Source: Gymnogyps californianus (Eukaryota > Chordata > Aves > Accipitriformes > Cathartidae). From it: 64,000 nucleotides of DNA. Below are positions 25,335 to 37,749 of the stretch, in pieces. The translations under genes were made by a program, and so were the position numbers. The notes beneath the pieces are model-generated. The model was not told the DNA's origin, made no database searches, and saw nothing but the letters and a program-made list of their open reading frames with translations. The stretch spans positions 39,860,502 through 39,924,501 of the forward strand of contig NC_059477.1 in NCBI RefSeq assembly GCF_018139145.2. Reading direction: 5' to 3'. Within the stretch, counting starts at the first letter, position 1; each line of letters opens with the position of its first letter.

Positions 25335-26838
25335 TTTCTGCATTTCTATCAAATTCCATGGTATAACTGTGAAGCGCTACATTCTGAATTAAGCTATTTA
25401 AACTGTGGCCAGGAAAATTGTTGACAACAGCTAATTTGTTATTGGGAAAAGATCGTGCATCTCTCCATCGCAGAAAGCTAAAAATCTGTTCGAGGTGGCT
25501 GGCCGACAAGCTTTCATATCTGCAAAAACTCAGCAAAATGAAATAGTTCTGGTCAAGGTCTCCAAATAACCCCATTTTTCCAGCGATGCCTTTGGACTAC
25601 ACATAAAACCTTTCACGGGCTCCTGAGAAGGAAACTTTACTCAAGCTGTTTGTCGAGATGACCGGAGATGTTCTTTGGAAAGTGTTTCCAAAAAATTTCT
25701 GGAGCACTGGTAGCTGTATAATCATATGGGATTAATTTTCTGTATATCTATCTATATATTGCTGGAAGAAACAAATTAACTTTAAAATTCAAAGTTCTTT
25801 ATACAGCTCTGTGCTCTTAGGTACAAATATTTAAGTAATCTTTACTTCCTGTCAAACACTGAAATGGATACTAAATTACATTAAATTATTATAGATACAA
25901 GTAGCAAAATTTCTTTTCTGCTTTCTCTGTGAGCTCCTGCATCTTGGTATTTCTTGCACTGAGTATAAAAGATAATTTAATATCATCTGTGATTTAAATT
26001 CCTGCTTCTATTAAAGTACTAACTGTGTGCTGGATGTATAAACGCATGCCCAGAAGCTTGTGCCAGAAGTCTCATGAATATCCCTCGTAAGGGATGACTC
26101 TACAAACTGGCTCAAGAAAACAGTATTTATTTACCACGTTCTTTTCCCCAGCATCTTGCAATGATTTCAGGATGCCATCCGTCCATTCACCTTTATTTCT
26201 TTTCTTAAAAAGAAATGAATAAACAAACAAACCACACAGAAGGAAGGAACTTAACCATTCCAGCCCCAACTGAACCCAAAACCCTCACTAAGCCCTATGA
26301 CCACCACTTGTACGTGCTCAGCACGGCGGGAGCTGCCCCAATCTGCAGGCACACTGAGAGGGCGAAATGCTCCTCTTGACTTCATATATGAAATTAAAGA
26401 AAATAATATAGGTAGTGTTTAAAAGAAAGGGGTGGATGGGGGGGAAGATGGGAAATCTCCTTCTCTCCTTCTGATGCAGGACCTGTGGATTGACTTGATG
26501 GGAAAGAAGCAATTTGGTAGATAAAGTATAAAAAATTAATTTCTTCCTTCTCTCTTGCTCCTGTGTATTAGCAGAAAGAACAAAATCAAGGAGGAGCAAG
26601 GCACTAGGGAAAAAATATCAAGCCAAAATTACATCCATCAGGGTGATACAGTGCAGTGTGTCCTGACCGGTCCCACCATAGACCTCCTTAGGGCTACTGT
26701 TTCAAGTAAAAATTAAACAAGACGACACAGAAACAGTTCAAGAATGACATTTTCCAGCTTTGTGTCATGTTACATTATTTGAATGAATCTCAACTTTTAA
26801 AAACATCCAAACACCAAAGAAAGGTGAATGAGGGCTGT

Positions 26839-26858
26839 AAAAAAAAAAAAAAACCAAC
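26839..26858 (+). repeat. A15 run followed by CCAACC
   Basis: Fifteen A directly followed by CCAACC. Confidence 0.75.
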
Positions 26859-27929
26859 CTTGTAAGAAATAAGACTCTTACTAGAAGCAAAAGAGCCACC
26901 CATGTTGAGTATTACCCAAGGTAAGAATACGTAACAATGTCTTTAAGAATATACCATCCACTCTCTTTTTATTACAAGATTAATATGAAAAATGCTTATT
27001 ATTCTACTAGCAATTTTTACCCGCGACTTTACTCAGGTTGTGCCTACAGGGCTCTGCACGTCCAGCTCACAAGAGCTGCTGGATGAAGCCCAGGGTTCCC
27101 ACCACAGCTGCTCGCCCAGCCACACCACCTTTGAGGTTCAGCGTGACACAACGCAACGAGGGCTCAGCTGTATTGAAAGGATACAGCCCCGAAACTACAG
27201 AAAGAGCTCTTCAGAAGTATGGAAAAAAAAAAAATGCAGGATTTTTTTTCTAAGTTCCCCGAGAAATTCGAAGCAGCAAGCACTCAACCTCCCTCTTCTC
27301 TCCACTCAAAAGCACTTAGAGAGAAAGCCTGTTCTTAACCCTTCTGCACAGACAAAATTCCCTTTTATCTTCCATTTATTTTCATTTTTTATCTGAAAGG
27401 CAGAGAAGAGTTGGGCTTTTATGTACAACAAACACGAACTGGACCTTTTTTGCAGTGCATTAGACTGTGGTATGCTTCCACCGATATGAATGCATACCTG
27501 AATTTCCACAAAAATAACAATTCTGCCCTTCTGATTTAAGTATGGCATATATTTAATGTAACGTTCATCTATACATGTTCTCACTGTTTAAGAACTCGGC
27601 GCAGGTGTTATTAATAAAATAAATTTATTTTTAAAAAGGATGCTATTCTATAAGCTTTGAAGCTCACACATAGTCTAACTTAACCCAGCTTGGGCTCATC
27701 TGGTCTTTAAATGACTTCTTTCATGTGGTCAGCCCACGAGCCATACGTACTGCTGCTTAATCACGCCACTGTACATCGTCAGCGTGAGGATGATTTGCAT
27801 GATTTGCATTTCCTGTACCGTTTGAGCTTCAATGAGCTCTAAGCACCACGTACAAAAGAAACCACCGCCAAGTAATGCAAAGATTTTAGTTAAACCAGAT
27901 GAGACTATTTTAGTCAGGCTGCCAATACT

Positions 27930-27947
27930 GGGGGGGGGGGGGGGGGG
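27930..27947 (+). repeat. G18 homopolymer
   Basis: Eighteen consecutive G. The length is likely to be unstable in sequencing and in the genome. Confidence 0.85.
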
Positions 27948-30900
27948 AAGTCTCAGGGATATCCTGTTAAATAAGGATTTATTTGGAGGGAATCTGAACC
28001 TTAGATTCATACCGTTACTTTTAAAATATAAAAGTTGTATGAATTCCTTCATAAATATGGCCTAGTAGAAAATAATTCAGCAAGAACATTTTTTTTTCCT
28101 CAATGTTCCTTAGATTTTGGCACCACATTATGATAGTAATTTATTTATTTAATAGTACATAAATGGGTTCTGATTACATTAGTTTTCCTACCATATAAAA
28201 CTAAATCTAATTAAACCAAATTCACTGATTGCTGGTTAAAATTTCTCCCTATGAAGAAGTCTTTTATTTTATCACAAATGATCAAAAAAAGCTGTTGGAC
28301 AAATAACTATGATAGAAACAGCATTACAGTGGGCTTCAATGAATAAGTACTAAAGTAAAAAAAAAAAGTACCAGAGCCTCGTTGTCATGAAAAACAGAGA
28401 CAGATGGGGAGACAGACCTATATGATGCTACAAATAGATGGAATATCTTGTAAGGATTTCAACAAATGTTGTAAGACCTAGTCAAAATTTGAAAAACTAC
28501 AGATTTGCTTGTGCTGCTGTACTGAAGTTCACCTGAAATCCAAGCCATAATATAATCATTATATATATTATCAAAGTTTCAAAAACAACAATAAAAATAC
28601 AGAGTATACTGAAAGCCTTTGTAAGATCTTTGCTAGATAATGGCACAATTAATAATGTCATTATTTAGTACAAACCCTGTGTTAGTAAAAAAAAGATTAA
28701 GAAAGTTTGCTTTAATAGCTACTTTGGAAATGAGGCATATCCCTTTCCCAACTTAAAAACAAAAGCTGTGCACACAAACTTCATGTGCAATATTGTATTT
28801 TATAGTAAGTCTCTCTTTAAAATGGTAGATAAATTCAGACACTAGAAAGATTAATAACTAATAGCACGCTGATACAGTGAACTGCATGTGACTAGCTACA
28901 GGGTGTACATCACGTATGCGTGATAGCAACCCAAGACAGTCTGTTCGAGCACTCAAGGAATCTGCATATAATCATGCTTAATAAAAACCACAGAAAACTC
29001 CTATTGCTGTTGGTTCCAAAGGACACTCATTTTCAGAAAATTAAGTTGAGTCTTCATTTTCCTGTATTGTTCAAATGTAACCAAATATAAGAAGTGGCAG
29101 AAACTGTAATCGAGGGGTTAAATTCTGTCTTGAATACAAAAATTCCACTTATTCCATTGTTGTCTGCAAATATACAGTCAAGAGCAACATTTAATCACAA
29201 CATGTACTTTCTATATTGTGACTGTAAGATTTAGTAATCGAAATGGCTACCATAATAAAAATGCATTCTGTCATTTTTCCACTTAGAGATCCCCTGTATA
29301 ATGCTCTTATTTAAAGGTCAGCTAATTTTATTATGGAAAGTAACTAATAACCTTTATTAATTCTTAGGCTCGCAGTTTTCTAGCACGTCATCCAAATAAA
29401 TAACACACTGAAGGAAGATACAATACAAACCAAGCTGTTGAATACAGTCTCTACTGTATGGGCACAAATCTGTATTTGCAATAGACAAAAGAGGTCATTA
29501 GAAATTTAACGCATGTTTTTTGCTCTGGAAATTATGAAAGCATGTATAGACGGAGCTTTTTAAAAGCCAGGCTGGTGGACCTCCCCCAGGCTCCAAGATG
29601 CCGAGACCACTGAACGAAGTGCTAAGTCCACTAATGTCCAAGCACAACTGATAATCTCAAATGTTTTACAGCACCTTTGTTTTGGTCATTTCCTAAATTT
29701 GCAGGGCATGCACAATATCGGAGCACATAACTACAAATTTCACTTACAAACTTTTCTGCTGTCTTTAATTTAATAAAATGACTGAACAACATGAAAATAT
29801 CAAAGTTAAAAATATATGTATTCATATTTTATTCTCATGACATCTCTTGTATGGGAAGCATTATTAATATTCCACACTATATAAAATGATGCAAGAATAT
29901 CCACCGTTTTATTAAGAAATTTTGTTTCACATAAGTAGATCAGCATGCAGCACTATTCGTGATCAGCCTTTCCTAGCACACCGCTTTGGATGAGTTTGTT
30001 CCTAAGAAACATTACTATGCTTGAAACTAAAAATAGCTATTTTTAGCTGTTTAATCACATGAGGAAAAGGCACAGTTTGTATCAGTCTTCTTTAATTTAC
30101 AAAATAATTCCATAATGCACCCTGCACGTATATCATGACAATCCCTGGCACACAACCTCCAGGCTCGCACACCGTGAGCCGCGCGCTGGCTGCAAGTGGA
30201 AGCAAAATGGGTTTTAAAAGATTCCAGCAACAATAGTCTTGCGACTAAATCAGAAACAGAAGCAGAAGTCATGAGCCAAACAGATACCTATCGGTTTCCT
30301 TGAGCTTAATCTGATTAAAACATGGCTCTCAAAAATGTTAAATAGAATGCCACGTCAGAGAGCAGGCAAATGATAAAAATAGTTCATGACAGGAAATCAT
30401 TATTAAACCAGCATTACGAGTGTATCTGTTATGGAAATTTCCCTGTAATTTTTCAAGGTTTCCCCTTATGCTTTTTCTTGAGTTGCCTGTTACACTTGTT
30501 TTTTTTTCCCTCAATGGCATGTAAGTTTGAGATGTAAAAAGAAAATTATCACTGCAATTTTCCAACTATACTCTGCTCAATACCATCTCAAGTGTGTCAT
30601 ACATCATCTTGTCATTCACTTTAAGAAGAAATCACATAATATTCAGAGGCAGAAAATAATCCAAAATGGGCAAGTGCCACTATGGCAAAAACACATTCAT
30701 ATGGCATCACAGGAAAAAAAAAAATTAAAAAAAAAATCTTAAATCTTAATTTCAAGGACTTTTGTAATGAAAGCATCTTAAAAAATATTTAAGTGGGGGG
30801 AAAAGTTTCTATGAAAAGCTGCTGGGAATGACAGGAGACCCGTTCTAGAGTCCACCAACCAAAATTAGAACAACAAAACTGTTGATAACATACTATCGCA

Positions 30901-30955
30901 GATCCACCTTAATGTTTTAAAAAGCTTACACAAACAAAATAAAATTCAGCACCCT

Positions 30956-30974
30956 AAAAAAAAAAAAAAAAAAC
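30956..30974 (+). repeat. A19 run followed by CAACAAACAAACC
   Basis: Nineteen A directly followed by CAACAAACAAACC. Confidence 0.8.
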
Positions 30975-33900
30975 AACAAACAAACCTCGTTATTACTATC
31001 TTTCCTACTATTACCATCCCTCTCACAACCATCCTCTGGATTATCGTGCCTTTGGAGCACTCCATAAAATACAAACGAGACTTGCAGCATCTTGTCCTGC
31101 ATTTAGTTACACGATCCAGAAAAAGCTTTTACCAAAAAAACAACCAAACACAAAATAAACACAAACCCCCCCCACTTTTATAAGGTCTTACCTTACAAGG
31201 CTAACTCCAATTAATAAAAACCTATTTTGGCACATGGAAGTGACTTCAACAAACTTTAACAGCCACCCCCAAAACCCCTGGGTTTCTTTTTTAAATGTCA
31301 TTGGTGGAGAAAAAGAAACCATCAATCAAATTAGCTGTCTTTTCATTGAAAATAGGCATTTCACCTCTAATGATGATTCAGGCTTCCCCGAAGAAGAGCC
31401 CTGATTTAGTTGGCCATTGATGCGTTGGCTTTCCAGCAGAAGAACACTCAACGACCCTCCTGAGCCACTGCTCATTGTCCCGACGGCCCCTTTGCCCAGC
31501 AGCCTCCTCGCTGCCGCGCATGGATACTCAAACACTGGCAGGTTTTTAAATTTTAAGTCAAACTCAGAATTATTTGCCACTGGCACGTCATAAGACAAAC
31601 ACATGACGTGGGGAAAGAGAGGTACTTCAGAGACATATCGAGACAGAACCAGGGCTGGTCTTTTAACAGAACTCCAACTGCTGCCCACCTAAAATCCAAG
31701 GGTGACAATGCATCACAGGAATAATGACAATTTTTAAAGACAGTCGAGTCACCGTGTGTTTTGCAAGTGTTTTCTAAGACCTTCTTGATTTTTGTCCTGG
31801 ACGTTGGCATATTCATCCTGCAACAGCCAAGCTATATCTGACTCAGCACGAAAGGGAACGTGCATCCTATTTACAGCAGTGCTTAAGCCTTATTCCATAA
31901 GGAGTCTTCCAAGAGCACTCACATCTATTCTTCTTAATATCCCTCCCACATTAAGAAATGATTATCTAATACAGGGAGTAATCAGCTCATAGTCTTACTA
32001 CAGTCATCCTCCTTGACAAAGCAGGGAAAAAAATACCCAACTGTGAAGCATTAGAAAGTCAAGGTTCAAAACATCCACATTCATTGAGATCAATGCAAAT
32101 TTATTTAGATCTGAACACAACGAGACGGAGTGCTGCCTCTTGATACAGAAACGCCTATCTGCTGGCAAATTCAAAGCCTGTATTTCTGCAACGGGCCTCT
32201 ACCAGGACATATGCAATGTCACAGCCCAAAATGCCAGGAAGAAAAGCCGGTGAAAGTTAAACCAGAAATGGTTTTAATGTTAATTTTAACATTTTACCAT
32301 GCCAGAACATGGTAAAACACAGAAATCTAAGGGGTATGGAGAGCCAAGATGAACTAAGCTGGAGTCATCCGCAAACTGGTCTGCAAATGGCACCTGAAAA
32401 TTACTTCAAATGCTCTTAAAAAGGAATCAGCTAACAAGACAAATTCCAAAATCCTGACGTGTGGGCAATTTTGCGTCCCCCCTGTATCCCCCTCCCTGGC
32501 TCCCCAAGTCTGCAGCAAGGACACAGCATAGCAAATGCAAAAGGTGTGGGACTAGAGCCAGGGCAGAAGGAAGAGAAGTCACTTGTCACCACGAGTACGT
32601 TGGCATTCACGAAGAAATACTGATTTTTCATACCAGTTTCTCAATAAACACCAAATATTACCAAAACACCATACCTGTATCATCTGAAATGCAGTCCTGC
32701 CGTCAGAATCAAATCGCTGCCTAACTTGAAATACCGATATAGAAGCATGGGCTAATAGATTATTAATATAGTATTAATAATAGCAGCCATAATATTAAGA
32801 ATGGGCCCTAAGACAGAGCCAAGCACGCCCTTCCAGGCAAGAACTGAATGGGCAGAGTTCAAGTCCGCACCAACAGCAATCCGGATTGATGCAAATTTGT
32901 TCACAACACGTCTTTTCTGATTTCATACCCCCTCTCAGATCTGTTTTCTCTATATTACCCTAGGAAAGGTGACATGCAAGGGGAAAACAGGCATTCTTGT
33001 GGTTCTTAGGAGCAAAAATATGTATGTATAGAGTTATATGGAGGGCCAGAACACCTCCGATTGCTGAAGGCTAAATGAGTCATCCAGTTCAGAAGAACGA
33101 CCAGTAATTACACAAGAATCTGTAAAACTGTTAAGTGCGAGTATCAATTTCAACCTATGACACTGAAGGGAGACAAGCTTCCATGTACTGAAACCATCGA
33201 TATATCATACAGCAGAGTCGCTTGCAAAATAACTTCTCATCTAAGGAAATTCTTCTCCTTAGGAAGCCAAACAAAAACAATCTAAAATATTTATTGCCGT
33301 AAGTTTCATCCCTGTTCCATAAACTGCTTAAGAGACATGACGTCATGTTAACTACCTCGACCCGTCTGGTTGATAATAGTCCCAGATTTCAGGCTGAAGA
33401 CTAAACTGCAGGAGCATGGAAGGGTGCGGATCTACGGGTCATCACAGATGCTGAACACAAACCTGACTCGCCAAAGCCAGAGCTGACACTCCAGCAAATA
33501 CAGAAGGTCTGGCGGTGGCAGAGGCTCACATCACAAAAACAAGCCTTGCAATATTTTTGTCTTCTTTTCAGCCTCCTTGGACTGGAAGTAGGAAGGCTTT
33601 CCTTCAAGCGGGCCAGACCTAATTGCTCCATCCTCCAGTCCCCGTATTCACAGTTCTGCTTTCATGTGGTACAAACTCTATTTCCTGGGCATATTTCCTG
33701 ATGTGTTAGCAAAATAATTAGCAAGCTCCATGCCCCGATGAGACATTACTGTCTGTTTTCTATCAGTTAGCATAGCAAGCTACATCTCCCTTTGCTCCAC
33801 GGTTTCTTCTGCCACATTGCTAGACCTGAGCTATATGATCTTAAGCCTTTAGTGCTTTACTGAAGTCCTTTTATACAGCTCATTTCTAAATCTTACTTGT

Positions 33901-35427
33901 CTAGAAGTATTTGTCCATTTTTCCCTTTCTAGCACCTTACATCACTAAGTGCCAAGCACTTGGCAATCCAATATTCACAAATCAGCCTTCAAAGCTGCAA
34001 TTCTGAATCGTCTTGACTTAGGTTGTGACAAGAAGGGGCAGGGACCCCCAAACGCATCTGTCTCTGCTTCTGCAGGAAGGAGCAGATGGCCGACTTCCAG
34101 ATGGCCGCCAACCTCGTCTCACCAATTTCAACATCTGTATCTTCAATTACATCTCAGAGGATGGTCCTGAGACAGACTGCAGGTCACTGCCCGCAGCTCC
34201 CGGCTACATGGCTTCTCCACAAGCCAAAGCATTTTGCAAAATGCAGAATGACAAGCCTGAAAAAAGGTTAAGACTAATTAAAGTTCGTAGCAGGGCATAG
34301 CTGAAAAAAGAGTTCAAAAGTAGACATTAAGGAGAAATCCATCTTAAATATATATATTTCAAGTGTATCTCAAATCAGACTTTTTCTCCCCAGCCACAAA
34401 CATCCCTTGCTTTCCACATGGCACCCTGTAAACCAAGGGAATGCCTCGGCACTAGTCATTTGTACCTAACAAGAATTAAGATGCGAACCATGAAAATCCA
34501 ACCAACCCCAATGGTTTTGCTTCCAAGTCACCCCACAGCGGAGACTGGCCTTATTTTTCAGCTTCCAGACCAGAAGTCTGTAATGAGCACTGCAAGAGCA
34601 CTCACAAACGCGTTTGATCCAGCTTTAAAACACGATAAACTTCCCCAGACTCAGTGAAACAGTGGTCAATGAACTTTAGCTTGAAGTAGCCAAAGAGCAA
34701 TTTGTGAGATTTGTGTACCATATCTAAGCCTACTTTTAACACAGCCACAAACTATATTGTTTTTTGATATGAACTTAATCTAACTCCTCTTTGGGGCAGT
34801 TAAAAAACTTTAAATCTACCAACAGGTAGGTAACAAAACAGTTTTGACTGCCACAATAAGAAGTTGGTATGAATTAATGATTTCACCAATTTTACAGCAT
34901 ACATTTTTCTACAGTTTATTTAATAAATTCAAAAATTAAAATGTTACTGTTTTCTTATTCTCAGTACATAATCTCCTCAAAAAGACTATTTCCAGACATT
35001 TAAAAGAAAAGCGTATTTTACAATAGGAAAAGTGAGTATACCACATTTCAAAATCCATTAAAATATAAAATTCTGGTTACAGGCACAACAATCTGCCTAA
35101 TTAGTTTTTCCTAATTAGCAGGATGCTCTAACCTCTTTAATAAGACTTCTGTGGACAGAATGTTCCATATTGGTTATCCATCTGAGGAAAAAACTAAACA
35201 AATACTTCTGAAGTACAGCTAATAGAACAAGCGTGGTTGGGCTTCGCGGTCAGAAGGCTGCTCTGGCGTGTAATACTGGCAATCTGCAAAAACACAGAAT
35301 ATTCTACCTTAAATATACCACCGCTCACACCACAAACCCCTCAGTACTTTAAAGACAAAATTAAGGATATTACACACAAGAGTTAATGAAGTTACAGTTT
35401 TAAATTCCACAGCACATGCTGGGAGGC

Positions 35428-35460
35428 AAAAAAAAAAAAAAACAACAAAAAAAACCCCCC
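35428..35460 (+). repeat. A-run, CAAC, A-run, C6
   Basis: A15, then CAAC, eight A and six C, all within 33 bases. Confidence 0.75.
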
Positions 35461-36621
35461 AGCACACCAAACATATGTACGGACCAAAATATACTGTGGA
35501 AAAGTGAGCTAAAGAGATAATGGGAAGGCAAATACCACAGTGATGCTGTAACAACCCAGAGCGTGGCTGCCTAGTTGTTTTCCTCCACTGCGAAGCATTT
35601 GCTTCGCGTGCACAGCTTTTGTACCTTCCTCTTCATGATTCAGAGTCTTAGTATGTACCTAGCAATTAACAGGTAACAATATTATCTCTGAATCCCATCT
35701 TACCCAATAAAAAACATTCTCATTATTACTATATATCGACCATGTAATTCAAAGACTCCTAGCTAAGAGAAATGCAGAGCCCCAGCAACATCTGTGGTCA
35801 GAGGCAGATGCTCAAGATAAAGAAAATTCAGGCCCCTGTTTTATTAGGAGTTTGCAGAGCAGCTGCCGAACTTCATCTCAACAGCTGAAATATCCTTTAT
35901 ACTGCTTAAAAATGCAGGAAGCACACAAGTATCTCATACTCCTTTCCCTGCCACCAATCCATTCACCCTGCTTACTCAGACATACCAACTCCACCCGTGC
36001 TCTGAACACATTGGTCTCATCAGCCACCAATGGATCTCTTGTGGGCACAGGAAAACTATTATATCCTTCACTTTTTTCCAATCAGTATCTAAGAAAGCTT
36101 AAGAGCCATGTGCAAAATATAATCTAAGAACAGTCCCTTGAAAAAATGCCTGCTAATGACAGGAGGTACAGAGACATCATAAATATTGTCTTCAAACATG
36201 CCTGAACCCCAGAGACCCCATGCAATCCACAATGTCAATGACCTTCCATACAACTGTTAACACTGGAAATTAGTATTTTAAAAGTATAGATGCCTACTTT
36301 TTAATACTGAATGTACACTTCACTCATCATAACATAGCATGGCACATTAAAATCTAGATTTTTTTCTGTATTGCTATGCAAAAATATATATGTTTTTTTC
36401 AGTCTATCTACACCAGAATGAGTATTAATTCAATGCAAGACCACTCTCTAGGTTCTCTGCTCCATGTTAAAAAAAAAAAAGGAAGGTAGGTTTTATCATT
36501 TCTAACTCATGATGTAATTTTGAATAATTACATTAGACTCTGGTTTTCCAGAGTCTTTTCTGGAAACTATTCTTTTCTGAAACTCTTCCCTATCACCTCT
36601 GCCTAGAGAGCTTCCGTCTTC

Positions 36622-36626
36622 TTGGT
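36622..36626. repeat. Left target-site duplication TTGGT
   Basis: TTGGT directly precedes the TG terminus of the LTR and is identical to the five bases directly following its CA terminus. Confidence 0.9.
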
Positions 36627-36805
36627 TGTATTGGGTTTGCGTGGCAAGGTTTTGGTAGTGGGGGGGCCTATAGGGGTGGCTTCTGTGAGAAACTGCTAGA
36701 AGCTTCCCCTATGTCCGATAAAGTTAATGCTAGCGGGTTCCAAGACGGACCCGCCGCTTGCCAAGGCCGAGCCAATCAGCAACAGTGGTAACGCCTCTGT
36801 GATAA

Positions 36806-36817
36806 CATATTTAAGAA
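36806..36817 (+). promoter_or_regulatory. TATA-like box of the LTR
   Basis: CATATTTAAGAA lies about 180 bases into the LTR, where a U3 promoter would be expected, and is followed by A-rich and then GC-rich sequence. The role is inferred from position only. Confidence 0.5.
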
Positions 36818-37062
36818 AAGCAAAAAAAAGTTACAGGGGGTGGCAGTTGCAGCGAGAGAGAGCGGAGTGAGAAGATGTGAGAGAAACAACTCCGCAGACA
36901 CCAAGGTCAGTGGAGAAGGAGGGGGAGGAGGTGCTCCAGGCGCCGGAGCAGAGAGAGAGATTCCCCTGCAGCCCGTGGTGAAGACCATGGTGAGGCAGGC
37001 TGTCCCCCTGCAGCCCATGGAGGTTAACGATGGAGCAGATATCCACCTGCAGCCCGTGGAGG

Positions 37063-37329
37063 ACCCCACGCCGGAGCAGGTGGATGCCTGAAGGACGCTG
37101 TGACCCCGTGGGAAGCCCGCGCTGGAGCAGGCTCCTGGCAGGACCTACGGACCCGTGGCCCCATGGAGAGAGGAGCCCACGCTGAAGCAGGTTGGCTGGC
37201 AGGACTTGTGACCCCGCGGGGGACCCATGCTGGAGCAGTTCGTGAAGAACTGTAGCCCGTGGGAAGGACTCACGTTGGAGAAGTTCGTGAAGGACTGTCT
37301 CCCGTGGAAGGGACCCCACGCTGGAGCAG
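37063..37329 (+). repeat. Degenerate tandem array inside the LTR
   Basis: Six variants of a CCCACGCTGGAGCAG motif start at about 37063, 37115, 37175, 37223, 37268 and 37313, spaced 45-60 bases apart. They are separated by related GTGGAAGGAC- and CCCGTGG-type segments. The array explains the long stop-free frames across the LTR. Confidence 0.8.
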
Positions 37330-37552
37330 GGGAAGAGTGTGAGGAGTCCTCCCCCTGAGGAGGAAGGAGCGGCAGAAACAACGTGTGATGAACTGACCCA
37401 AACCCCCATTCCCCGTCCCCCTGCGCCGCTCGGGGGGGGAGGAGGTAGAGAAAATAAGGAGTAAAGTTAAGCCTGGGAAGAAGGGAGGGGTGGGGGGAAG
37501 GTGTTTTAAGATTTGGTTTTATTTCTCATTATCCTGCTCTGATTTGACTAGC

Positions 37553-37558
37553 AATAAA
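37553..37558 (+). terminator. Polyadenylation signal AATAAA of the LTR
   Basis: AATAAA occurs in CTAGCAATAAATTAAAC, followed within about 50-60 bases by GT-rich sequence (GGTAATTGGTGAGTG), the usual layout of an R/U5 polyadenylation site. Confidence 0.6.
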
Positions 37559-37744
37559 TTAAACTAATTTTTTCCCCAAGTCGAGTCTGTTTTGCCCGTG
37601 ACGGTAATTGGTGAGTGATCTCCCTGTCCTTATCTCGACCTTACGAGCCTTTCATTTTATTTTCTCCCCCTGTCCAGTTGAGGAGGGGAGTGATAGAGCG
37701 GCTTTGGTGGGCACCTGGCATCTGGCCAGGGTCAACCCGCTACA

Positions 37745-37749
37745 TTGGT
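37745..37749. repeat. Right target-site duplication TTGGT
   Basis: TTGGT directly follows the terminal CA of the LTR and matches 36622-36626. Being intact, it indicates that the insertion ends have not been rearranged. Confidence 0.9.

Larger units (their letters stand above)
36627..37744 (+). mobile_element. Solitary LTR of an endogenous retrovirus (ERVL-like), antisense to GTDC1
   Basis: The 1118-base element starts TGTATTGGGTTTGCG and ends CAACCCGCTACA, the TG...CA ends typical of LTRs. It is flanked on both sides by TTGGT, a perfect 5-bp target-site duplication. A TATA-like CATATTTAAG lies at 36806-36815 and AATAAA at 37553-37558, both in plus orientation. The composition is much more GC-rich than the surrounding intron. 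There is no internal retroviral region beside it, so it is a solo LTR, presumably left by recombination between the two LTRs of a provirus. I recognise the sequence as a family repeated in many bird genomes; the 5-bp duplication fits ERVL-type elements, but the family name is not verified. Open frames inside it, including 192 codons on the minus strand, are by-products of its internal repeats. Confidence 0.93.

Noticed and set aside
25186..25575. 129-codon minus-strand frame
   Set aside because: Its Val-Tyr-rich part is the translation of the CA/TA microsatellite. No similarity is seen elsewhere in it.
26992..27396. 134-codon plus-strand frame
   Set aside because: No recognised family or splice context, it crosses A and T runs, and its length is expected by chance in 64 kb.
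31326..31688. 120-codon minus-strand frame with Ser/Gly-rich segment
   Set aside because: It was considered as a GTDC1 or nested-gene exon. It does not match GTDC1 and has no clear exon boundaries.
36840..37091. 83-codon plus-strand open frame with LQPV/LQPM repeats
   Set aside because: It is entirely within the LTR array and reflects repeat periodicity rather than a gene.
36831..37409. 192-codon minus-strand open frame
   Set aside because: It lies within the LTR, is antisense to it, and is created by the internal GC-rich array.
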